Source of the DNA: an uncultured bacterium
Lineage (GTDB): Bacteria; Actinomycetota; Coriobacteriia; Coriobacteriales; Coriobacteriaceae
NCBI GenBank assembly: GCA_905215195.1
Contig: CAJMPF010000123.1
Location: 1 to 5,565 of the forward strand
Direction: 5' to 3'
DNA: 5,565 bases
Shown one piece after another: positions 1 through 5,274 of this stretch; positions within the stretch are counted from its first letter, which is position 1, and every line of letters starts with the position of its first letter. A program made the translations under genes and the position numbers. The notes beneath the pieces are model-generated. The model searched no databases. It saw only the letters and a list, made by a program, of their open reading frames with translations, and was not told the origin of the DNA.

Positions 1-2
1 GG

Positions 3-677
3 ATTGAGGCTCGTCGCGTTTTGCTTTCTGTCGATGTTTCGCAGGACGAGCTGTTGACGGCCATCGAGGACATTAATACCGATTCGGCTGTTCATGGCTG
101 CCTGATGTTCCGCCCGCTGCCCGCCGGCCTTGACGAGAACGCCGTCGCCGCAGCGCTCGATCCCGCCAAGGACGTTGACTCCATGACGCCGGCTTCGCTG
201 CTTACCACGCTTTCGGGGCGCGGCGAGGGTTTTGCTCCCTGCACGGCCGAGGCAGTGTTAGCGTTGCTGGACCATTACGGTGTTGAGCTGGATGGAGCTA
301 AGGTTGCTGTGGTCGGGCGCTCGTTGGTGATCGGGCGTCCTGTTGCCGCCATGCTTACGGCGCGCAATGCGACCGTGACGACGTGCCATACGCATACGCG
401 CGACCTTGCTGCCGAGTGCCGTGCGGCTGATATTGTGGTTGCGGCCGTTGGACGCGCGCGCACGATTGGTGTGGACGCGGTTCGCGAGGGCCAGACGATC
501 ATCGATGTTGGCATTAATTGGGACGAGGCCGCTGGCGAGCTGGTCGGGGACGTTGATTTTGATGCTGCAGAGCCGGTTGTTGACACCATCACGCCCGTGC
601 CGGGCGGCGTGGGAGCTGTGACGACGGCGATCCTCGCCAAACACGTGATCGAAGCGGCCGAGCGCGCATTGAAATAG
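3..677 (+). CDS. folD: Bifunctional methylenetetrahydrofolate dehydrogenase / methenyltetrahydrofolate cyclohydrolase, 5' truncated
   Basis: FolD interconverts 5,10-methylene-THF and 10-formyl-THF in the cytoplasm, using NADP and then a cyclohydrolase step. The frame is open from base 3 and gives 224 residues. The family is usually 280-300 long, so about 60 N-terminal residues are missing, including the catalytic Tyr/Lys motif. Visible are the substrate loop GCLMFRPLP (where E. coli has GILVQLPLP), the KDVDSMTP motif that carries the conserved Asp, the NADP-binding VVGRSLVIGRPVAAML stretch, and the C-terminal signature TPVPGGVGAVTTAIL. These in this order make the family assignment firm. The loop lacks the usual Gln, which is noted separately. 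The gene ends with TAG at 675-677. No obvious T-tailed terminator follows directly; the hairpin at 780-814 in the adjacent AT-rich element may serve. The upstream operon context is not visible. Confidence 0.95.
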   Translation: MEARRVLLSVDVSQDELLTAIEDINTDSAVHGCLMFRPLPAGLDENAVAAALDPAKDVDSMTPASLLTTLSGRGEGFAPCTAEAVLALLDHYGVELDGAKVAVVGRSLVIGRPVAAMLTARNATVTTCHTHTRDLAAECRAADIVVAAVGRARTIGVDAVREGQTIIDVGINWDEAAGELVGDVDFDAAEPVVDTITPVPGGVGAVTTAILAKHVIEAAERALK

Positions 678-714
678 GCGTTTTGGGCTGTTTGAGGGGT
701 TAGTTCTATATCCC

Positions 715-745
715 GTGGACAAAAAATGCCAAATATGAGTACTGT
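715..745 (+). repeat. Left terminal inverted repeat of the AT-rich element
   Basis: It starts GTGGAC, runs through an A6 tract and ends GAGTACTGT. Its reverse complement lies at 914-944 with one mismatch (719 versus 940). Three outer C residues (712-714) match GGG at 946-948 after a single-base offset. Confidence 0.9.
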
Positions 746-779
746 TGCCAAGATAGTCACATATATTTTAGGTTAATTT

Positions 780-814
780 GGCTCTCTTACGATATTTATT
801 ATCGATAGAGAGCC
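780..814 (+). terminator. Hairpin inside the AT-rich element, possible terminator for folD
   Basis: GGCTCTCT (780-787) pairs with AGAGAGCC (807-814). After a 2x2 mismatch, CGATA (790-794) pairs with TATCG (800-804) around a 5-base loop. The T-rich stretch TATTTTATT follows at 815-823. The stem plus T-rich tail resembles a weak intrinsic terminator reading on the + strand, and it is the only such structure after folD. Because it lies inside the repeat-bounded element, its original role may instead belong to that element. Confidence 0.45.
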
Positions 815-913
815 TATTTTATTGGACCTATGGGGAAGTACATCATCTAATTTTTGAACAAATGTAGACTTTCGACACCCATGCGTAGCAAAATTGCTGT
901 TACTAAATTAGTG

Positions 914-944
914 ACAGTACTCATATTTGGCATTTTTTGACCAC
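914..944 (-). repeat. Right terminal inverted repeat of the AT-rich element
   Basis: Read on the minus strand it begins GTGGTC, has the same A6 tract and ends GAGTACTGT, matching the left copy at 30 of 31 positions. Its outer edge lies about 85 bp before the dipeptidase start codon, so it does not overlap that gene's candidate -10 element. Confidence 0.9.
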
Positions 945-965
945 AGGGGTTGCCAGCGCCGTGGT

Positions 966-995
966 TTCGCCCTTTCTGCGCCGAAGCGATACACT
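966..995 (+). promoter_or_regulatory. Candidate promoter of the dipeptidase gene
   Basis: A -10-like TACACT (990-995) sits 37 bases before the chosen start codon. The best -35 position (TTCGCC, 966-971, spacer 18) is poor, as is common in GC-rich actinobacterial promoters. The site is just outside the right repeat of the AT-rich element, so it would survive inversion or excision of that element. It is predicted by eye only. Confidence 0.3.
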
Positions 996-1018
996 GTTAT
1001 CGTTTGATTTCTTCGCTC

Positions 1019-1025
1019 AAGGAGG
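1019..1025 (+). promoter_or_regulatory. Ribosome binding site that decides the dipeptidase start
   Basis: AAGGAGG is a near-perfect Shine-Dalgarno. It abuts the ATG at 1026 with no spacer but is 6 bases from the ATG at 1032, so the second ATG is the likely start. Confidence 0.8.
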
Positions 1026-1031
1026 ATGCGC

Positions 1032-2549
1032 ATGCCGTGCACAACGATTTTGGTTGGTAAGAACGCGAGCTACGACGGGTCGACGCTTGTCGCCCGCAAT
1101 GAGGACTCGTCCAACGGGGTGTTTGAGCCCAAGCACATGCGCGTAGTGCATCCCGACGAGCAGCCGCGCGTCTACACGAGCGTCCTGAGTCACCTGACCG
1201 TTGAACTGCCCGATAATCCCATGCGCTACACGAGCGTCCCCGATGTTATTCCCGGTCACGGCATTTGGGCCGAGGCGGGCTTCAACGAGCTCAATGTTGG
1301 CATGTCCGCAACCGAGACGCTCACCACCAACGAGCGCGTCCGCGGCGCCGATCCACTTGTGGACTACGTACCCGCCAAGGGTAACGAGGGCGAGGACGGC
1401 TATGTGCCTGCGCAGCCCGGCGGTCTGGGCGAGGAGGACATGGTGACCCTGGTGCTGCCGTACGCCAAGTCTGCCCGCGACGGTGTGCGCATTCTGGGCG
1501 ACCTGCTCGAGCGTTACGGTACCTACGAGAACAACGGCATCGCCTTTAGTGACGTTGACGAGATCTGGTGGCTCGAGACCATCGGCGGCCACCACTGGAT
1601 TGCCAAGCGTGTGCCCGATGACGCCTATGTGACCATGCCCAACCAGCTGGGTATCGACAGCTTTGATCTGGATGACGCCGAGGGCGCCCAGGCCGACCAT
1701 ATGTGCTCCGCCGACTTGCGCGCCTGGATGGCCGAGTGGCATCTGACGCTGGGTTTTAAGGGCGACGGTCCCGCCGCGGTCTTTAACCCGCGCGAGGCCT
1801 TTGGCTCGCACAGCGACAGCGATCACGTCTACAACACGCCGCGCGCCTGGTACATGCAGCGCTGCCTCAATCCCAGCGATGTGTGGGACGGTCCCGAGGC
1901 CGACTACACGCCCGAGAGCGACGATATCCCCTGGAGCCGCGTGCCCGAGCGCAAGGTGACCATCGAGGACATTAAGTACGTACTCTCGAGCCACTACCAG
2001 GGCACGGAGTACGACTGCTACGGCAGTAAGGGCACGCCCGCTACGCGTGGCGCCTATCGCCCCATCGGCATCAACCGCAACAGCCAGCTCGCCGTGCTGC
2101 AGCTGCGCCCCTATGCGCAGCCGGCCTATCGCGCCGTGCAGTGGATGGCGTTTGGCTCCAACTCGTTTAACGCGCTGGTTCCGCTGTACGCCAACGTCGA
2201 GACCATGCCCGAGTACTATGCCGACACGCAGGCTCGCGTAACGTCCGAAAACTTCTACTGGGCCAACCGCCTGATCGGCGCCCTGGCCGACGTCCGTTTC
2301 CATGAGTGCGGCCGCGCTGTGGAGGACTATCAGGAGAAGGTCGGTGGCATGGGTCACAAGCAGATCCATGACGTCGACGCTGCCGTAGCCGCTCTGCCCG
2401 AGGCCGAGGTGCCTTCCGAGCTTGCACGCGCCAACGAGGCCTTTGCCGAGCGTGTTCGCGTGGAGACCGATGCCCTGCTGGGCAAGGTGCTCTTCACCAC
2501 GAGCTGCGCCATGAAGAACTCTTTCGCGATGAACGACAACGTGAGGTAG
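1032..2549 (+). CDS. C69-family dipeptidase (Ntn-hydrolase)
   Basis: C69 peptidases (PepD/PepDA of lactobacilli) are N-terminal-nucleophile hydrolases that split dipeptides after exposing an N-terminal Cys. The protein starts MPCTTILVGKNAS, followed by GSTLVARNEDS (residues 16-26), the family signature. Cys3 is the expected nucleophile, freed by removing only two residues. Further family-like stretches are IPGHGIWAEAGFNELNVGMS, the DEIWWLETIGGHHWIA segment and VTMPNQLGIDSFDL. Length is 505 residues, close to the 470-500 typical of the family. No signal peptide or membrane segment is visible, so a cytoplasmic role in peptide use is likely. The start at 1032 is preferred over the in-frame ATG at 1026 because AAGGAGG at 1019-1025 would otherwise have no spacer. 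Codons are strongly GC3-biased, like the genes downstream. The exact substrate cannot be read from sequence. Confidence 0.92.
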   Translation: MPCTTILVGKNASYDGSTLVARNEDSSNGVFEPKHMRVVHPDEQPRVYTSVLSHLTVELPDNPMRYTSVPDVIPGHGIWAEAGFNELNVGMSATETLTTNERVRGADPLVDYVPAKGNEGEDGYVPAQPGGLGEEDMVTLVLPYAKSARDGVRILGDLLERYGTYENNGIAFSDVDEIWWLETIGGHHWIAKRVPDDAYVTMPNQLGIDSFDLDDAEGAQADHMCSADLRAWMAEWHLTLGFKGDGPAAVFNPREAFGSHSDSDHVYNTPRAWYMQRCLNPSDVWDGPEADYTPESDDIPWSRVPERKVTIEDIKYVLSSHYQGTEYDCYGSKGTPATRGAYRPIGINRNSQLAVLQLRPYAQPAYRAVQWMAFGSNSFNALVPLYANVETMPEYYADTQARVTSENFYWANRLIGALADVRFHECGRAVEDYQEKVGGMGHKQIHDVDAAVAALPEAEVPSELARANEAFAERVRVETDALLGKVLFTTSCAMKNSFAMNDNVR

Positions 2550-2583
2550 GGATTTCTCGTCGATTGAATAGTGCTAAAACGCT

Positions 2584-2613
2584 TTGTCGCTTTCGCTCAA
2601 TCTTGGGTACAAG
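2584..2613 (+). promoter_or_regulatory. Candidate promoter for the phasin-like/aarF operon
   Basis: TTGTCG (2584-2589) and TACAAG (2608-2613) are 18 bases apart in the 99-base gap after the dipeptidase stop. A start near 2620 would leave a leader of about 30 bases. No hairpin with a T-tract is visible between the two genes, so read-through from the dipeptidase gene is also possible. Confidence 0.3.
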
Positions 2614-2648
2614 AACGTCAATGCAGTTGTTTGTGATTGGAGACAACC

Positions 2649-3071
2649 ATGGTTATGAAACTCGATCAGCTTGTTAACGGCGCCATTAACGTGGGCTTTG
2701 GCGCTGGCGCCGCTGCCGTTGCCGTCGAGGGCGGCAAGAAGGTCCTCGACGACCTTAATACCAAAGGCGAGCAGGTCCGCAAGGACACCGCCACCCCCGA
2801 TATCGCCCGCAGTGTGTCCGACATGTTCGAGCAGGCCGGCGGTACCATCTCCGACCTGACCGAGCGTCTGGGCATGCAGGGCGAGACCGCGGCCCAACGC
2901 GTGCTCGACGAGCTCATTCTGGCTCGCGTCCGCGTTATGACTGCGCCCGAGCGTACGGCCTTCCTGGCCCATGTGCGCGACATCGTCGATTCGGTCGAGG
3001 ACAACGTGACCTCGGTGCCCGTCGAGTCCGTTGAGCCCGACGATGCGAAGGATACCGAAGAGGCCGAGTAG
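2649..3071 (+). CDS. Small phasin-like protein next to aarF
   Basis: This 140-residue protein has no recognised catalytic motif. Residues 10-29 form a Gly/Ala-rich hydrophobic helix (GAINVGFGAGAAAVAVEGG). A charged, probably helical middle follows (about 30-75), then a conserved-looking helix LDELILARVRVMTAPERTAF (86-105) and an acidic tail ending EEAE. The pattern of a G/A-rich helix followed by KKVLDDLNTKGEQ resembles phasin/PhaF-like proteins that coat lipid or polymer surfaces; this is resemblance by eye, not a database match. The start at 2649 is chosen because GGAG (2639-2642) lies 6 bases upstream; TTG at 2637 overlaps that site and ATG at 2655 is too distant. The stop is 8 bases before the aarF start, so the two are almost certainly co-transcribed. 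It may help the kinase contact lipid. Confidence 0.85.
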   Translation: MVMKLDQLVNGAINVGFGAGAAAVAVEGGKKVLDDLNTKGEQVRKDTATPDIARSVSDMFEQAGGTISDLTERLGMQGETAAQRVLDELILARVRVMTAPERTAFLAHVRDIVDSVEDNVTSVPVESVEPDDAKDTEEAE

Positions 3072-3079
3072 CAGCGCAG

Positions 3080-4843
3080 ATGGCAGATTCCACCACCGAT
3101 TACAACAATCTAGATCCTCTGGGTGACGAGGCGGCGGTTGTCGATGAGGTCGACGCTGCCGTCTCGGGCGCTCGCAAGAAGCCACGCGCTGTCGATATGG
3201 TGCCCGAGGAGCCCGACGCGATGGCACCGGACGAGGAATACCAGCTCACGCCGGCGGGTCGTCGCGAACGCATTGGGCAGATTGTTCGCCTGGTCAAAAA
3301 GTACCGCGTGTGGGATAACCTCACGCCGGTTCGTTTGCGCCGCCTGCTCGAGGAACTCGGCCCTATGTTCGTCAAGATGGGGCAGATTCTGGCCAACCGG
3401 TCCGAGATTCTGCCGCAACGCTTTTGCGACGAGCTGCGTCGTCTGCGCTCCGACGTGGAGCCGGTGCCGTACGAGGTAGTGCTTCGCTGTCTGGAGGAAG
3501 AATACGGCCTGCGACTGGGGGAGATGTTCGATGCGATCGATCCCAATCCGCTTGGTAGCGCATCGCTCGCGCAGGTGCACCGCGCTCGTCTGGTGACGGG
3601 CGAGGATGTGGCCGTCAAGGTGCAGCGCCCCGGTGCGCAGCAGGTTATGGCGCAGGACATCGATATCATCCGCTCGGTGGTGCGTATCGTTTCCAAGTTC
3701 GTCAACACCGATCAATTCGTTGACCTGCACGGCGTAGTCGAGGAGCTGTGGACCTCGTTTCGCGAGGAGACCAACTTTTTGGCCGAGGCCAAAAACCTCA
3801 ACGACTTCTACGAGTTCCATAAGAGCGTTCATGGCGTGGCGTGCCCTAAATCCTATCTGGACCTGTGCACCGAGCACGTGGTGGTTATGGACTACGTCGA
3901 CGGCATTTCGATCGCCGATCCTGAACGCTTGGTGGCCGAGGGTTATGACTTGGAAAAGATCGGTGCCGCGATTGTCGAGGACTACTCGACGCAGGTGCTC
4001 GATGACGGCTTTTTCCATGCCGACCCGCATGCGGGAAACATCATTCTCAAGGACGGCATCGTCTACTTTATCGACTTGGGCATGGTCGGACGCATGTCGA
4101 GTCACGATCGCGGTATCGTCAAGGACATGATTTTCGCCGTGGCCGAGGGTGACGTGCCCAAGCTCAAGGATTCGCTCATGCGCTTCGCCGTGACGCGTGG
4201 CGACTCGGCCGAGCTTGACCATTCGGCCTTTTTGTCCGACTTGGACTTTATTGTTGCCGACTTTGCCGGGCTCGACCTTAAAGACCTGGATATCGGCGAG
4301 TTTTTGACTTCGCTGTTAAACCTCGCGCGCAAAAATGACGTTGAGCTGCCGAGCGTGGTGACGATGTTCGCCCGCGGCATGGTGACGCTCGAGGGCCTGC
4401 TGACCGAGTACATGCCCAACGTCAACATGATCCAAATCATCCAGACGCATATTAAAAACGAGAAAAGCACCTATGCGCGCATGCGCGAGATGAGCCGCGA
4501 CTTTGCAGCGAGCAGTTATCGCGCGGCGAAGGGCTCGCTCGAGGCGGCCGAGTATCTGGGCTTGGCTTCGCGTATGCTTACGCGCGGCCAGCTTAAGGTG
4601 AACACGCAGATCATGAGCAGCGATAATGCGCTGCGACAGCTAGGTGGGATTATCGACCGCATGTCGATGGCAATTGTGATCGCCGGTCTGTTTATCGGTT
4701 CGTCGGTGGTGTACTACGCGCGCATCGAGCCGGTTGTGTTTGGTATCCCGGTCATTGGCTTTATGGGCTACGTGAGCGCGCTGGTGCTGGCGCTTATGTT
4801 GGGCCGCAATATCTGGCTCAACAGTCACGGCGGCAAGCACTAG
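3080..4843 (+). CDS. AarF/UbiB (ABC1/ADCK) family atypical kinase, membrane-anchored
   Basis: This is a 587-residue UbiB-family protein-kinase-like ATPase. Residues 1-55 are acidic and probably disordered. The family-specific KxGQ motif is K99-M-G-Q102. The Ala-rich nucleotide loop is PLGSASLAQVH (157-167) and the ATP-binding lysine is K180 in VAVKVQRP. REETNFLAEAKN (228-239) matches the conserved Glu/Asn helix, HADPHAGN (313-320) is the catalytic loop, and IDLG (331-334) replaces DFG. Two hydrophobic segments (about 529-548 and 553-575) anchor the C-terminus in the membrane. In proteobacteria and mitochondria relatives support ubiquinone synthesis. A Gram-positive anaerobe would not be expected to make ubiquinone, so the role here is more likely lipid or isoprenoid handling (inference). 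The start has only a weak Shine-Dalgarno and follows the previous stop by 8 bases, suggesting coupled translation. All key residues are intact. Confidence 0.93.
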   Translation: MADSTTDYNNLDPLGDEAAVVDEVDAAVSGARKKPRAVDMVPEEPDAMAPDEEYQLTPAGRRERIGQIVRLVKKYRVWDNLTPVRLRRLLEELGPMFVKMGQILANRSEILPQRFCDELRRLRSDVEPVPYEVVLRCLEEEYGLRLGEMFDAIDPNPLGSASLAQVHRARLVTGEDVAVKVQRPGAQQVMAQDIDIIRSVVRIVSKFVNTDQFVDLHGVVEELWTSFREETNFLAEAKNLNDFYEFHKSVHGVACPKSYLDLCTEHVVVMDYVDGISIADPERLVAEGYDLEKIGAAIVEDYSTQVLDDGFFHADPHAGNIILKDGIVYFIDLGMVGRMSSHDRGIVKDMIFAVAEGDVPKLKDSLMRFAVTRGDSAELDHSAFLSDLDFIVADFAGLDLKDLDIGEFLTSLLNLARKNDVELPSVVTMFARGMVTLEGLLTEYMPNVNMIQIIQTHIKNEKSTYARMREMSRDFAASSYRAAKGSLEAAEYLGLASRMLTRGQLKVNTQIMSSDNALRQLGGIIDRMSMAIVIAGLFIGSSVVYYARIEPVVFGIPVIGFMGYVSALVLALMLGRNIWLNSHGGKH

Positions 4844-4894
4844 AGGCTGCGGCCGTCACCGCATTTTCCTATCGCAAACAATAGCTTTTACCTT

Positions 4895-4922
4895 GGGCTT
4901 CGCCTGCGTGCGAGGCCCTTTT
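4895..4922 (+). terminator. Intrinsic terminator after aarF
   Basis: GGGCTTCGC (4895-4903) pairs with GCGAGGCCC (4910-4918) over 9 positions, one of them a G-T wobble, around a 6-base loop. TTTT follows at 4919-4922. It lies 52 bases after the aarF stop and separates the operon from the riboswitch unit. Confidence 0.85.
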
Positions 4923-4948
4923 GCGTGATACCATTTTGACGGTAATAA
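4921..4948 (+). promoter_or_regulatory. Candidate promoter of the riboswitch transcript
   Basis: TTGCGT (4921-4926) and TAATAA (4943-4948) are 16 bases apart. Transcription would start near 4955, just at the 5' edge of the aptamer. A better -35 (TTGACG, 4936-4941) pairs only with a poor -10 (TAGATG, 4958-4963), which would cut into the aptamer. Confidence 0.45.
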
Positions 4949-4953
4949 TCGAT

Positions 4954-5130
4954 GGCCTAGATGGTGGTGCGGAGACGCACGAATGCGCGGTTATCCTGCG
5001 CATTTGGGAGAATCGGGGTGCAAGTCCCCAGCTGTACCAGTAACCGTAATTCCTCTTGGCTCGGGATGCTCGCGTCGCAGATCGGACGACGTGCCCGAGT
5101 CGTTAAGGTTAAGTCGGATCGCCTCCCGTC
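4954..5130 (+). ncRNA. Cobalamin riboswitch aptamer
   Basis: The cobalamin (B12) aptamer elements appear in order. A short hairpin with a GAGA loop lies at 4967-4980 and a 7-bp stem AATGCGC/GCGCATT at 4982-5004. GGGAGAATC is followed by GGGG (5015-5018) and CCCC (5026-5029) around the TGCAAGT loop, corresponding to the family's GGTGCAAATCC core. AGCTGTACCAGTAACCGTAA follows, like the family's CTG...GTAA segment. A peripheral arm closes with CTCGGG/CCCGAG (5060-5065/5094-5099) and an inner CGTCG/CGACG stem. The 3' B12 box is AGTCGGATCGCCTCCC (5112-5127). The closing helix may use 4954-4956 and 4960-4962 with 5118-5123. It should sense cobalamin and usually represses on binding. The family is clear; the ligand subtype is not determined. 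Confidence 0.88.
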
Positions 5131-5193
5131 TTGCATGCGGCTGCGGCTTTTGCCGCCGGTGTGCATAGGGCTCTGGAGGGAAGGGGGACCCCG
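5131..5193 (+). promoter_or_regulatory. Expression platform of the cobalamin riboswitch
   Basis: TTGCA (5131-5135) is exactly complementary to TGCAA (5019-5023) in the aptamer loop, as expected for the L5-L13 kissing contact of this family. A long imperfect hairpin covers 5132-5165 (outer TGCA/TGCA, inner GCGGC-TTTT-GCCGC). No T-tract follows, so control is probably at translation rather than termination. GGAGG (5175-5179) could pair with CCTCC (5122-5126) of the B12 box. The pairings are read by eye and compete with each other. Confidence 0.5.
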
Positions 5194-5265
5194 ATGGGGG
5201 AACTCGAGCGCAACATGCGCGATGACGTGGGGCAGTCTCAAGGCAACGCTCCAAGTGCAGACAGT

Positions 5266-5270
5266 AGGAG
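5266..5270 (+). promoter_or_regulatory. Ribosome binding site of the secreted-protein gene
   Basis: AGGAG lies 4 bases before ATG 5275 and 10 before ATG 5281, so it serves one of these. GAGAC (5268-5272) can pair with GTCTC (5235-5239), which would partly hide the site. Confidence 0.55.
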
Positions 5271-5274
5271 ACAA

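Larger units (their letters stand above)
712..948. mobile_element. AT-rich inverted-repeat element, MITE-like (possibly invertible)
   Basis: This 237-bp island is about 34% GC (hand count over 751-900) between GC-rich genes. Its ends are inverted repeats: 715-745 pairs with 914-944 at 30 of 31 positions, the inner 26 being identical (720-745 versus 914-939). CCC/GGG at the outer edges extends the match after a one-base gap. A further 15 of 24 positions match inward (746-769 versus 913-890), so the repeat was probably once longer. An internal hairpin lies at 780-814. No open frame longer than about 30 codons starts in the element in a credible context, and no target-site duplication is evident directly outside the repeats. 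Short size, long terminal inverted repeats, no transposase and foreign composition fit a non-autonomous MITE. An invertible segment or a dispersed intergenic repeat remains possible. Copy number in the genome cannot be seen here. Confidence 0.75.

Noticed and set aside
726..773. Short 16-codon frame inside the AT-rich element (and a 28-codon one on the minus strand, 847-933)
   Set aside because: Both are very short, have no Shine-Dalgarno and begin inside the terminal repeats; they are recorded only as part of the arm comparison.
1017..2369. Long open frame of 450 codons on the minus strand opposite the dipeptidase gene
   Set aside because: It is a mirror of GC3 codon bias in the real gene; its translation is rich in His, Val and Gly without family motifs, and the + strand protein has clear C69 signatures.
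1032..2549. Possible bile salt hydrolase, suggested by a gut-type Ntn-hydrolase with an N-terminal Cys
   Set aside because: Bile salt hydrolases (C59) start MCT and are about 320 residues long; the GSTLVARNEDS signature and 505-residue length fit C69 dipeptidases.
3110..4222. Long minus-strand open frame of 370 codons opposite aarF
   Set aside because: The + strand frame carries all UbiB-family motifs; the antisense frame has none and no ribosome binding site context.
4936..4963. TTGACG-16-TAGATG as the riboswitch promoter
   Set aside because: The -10 is poor and transcription would begin near 4970, removing the 5' part of the aptamer.
5194..5274. In-frame upstream start at 5194 as the true N-terminus of the secreted protein
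   Set aside because: Codons in this stretch are unlike the rest of the window, and a good Shine-Dalgarno lies right before 5275; kept as an alternative, not excluded.
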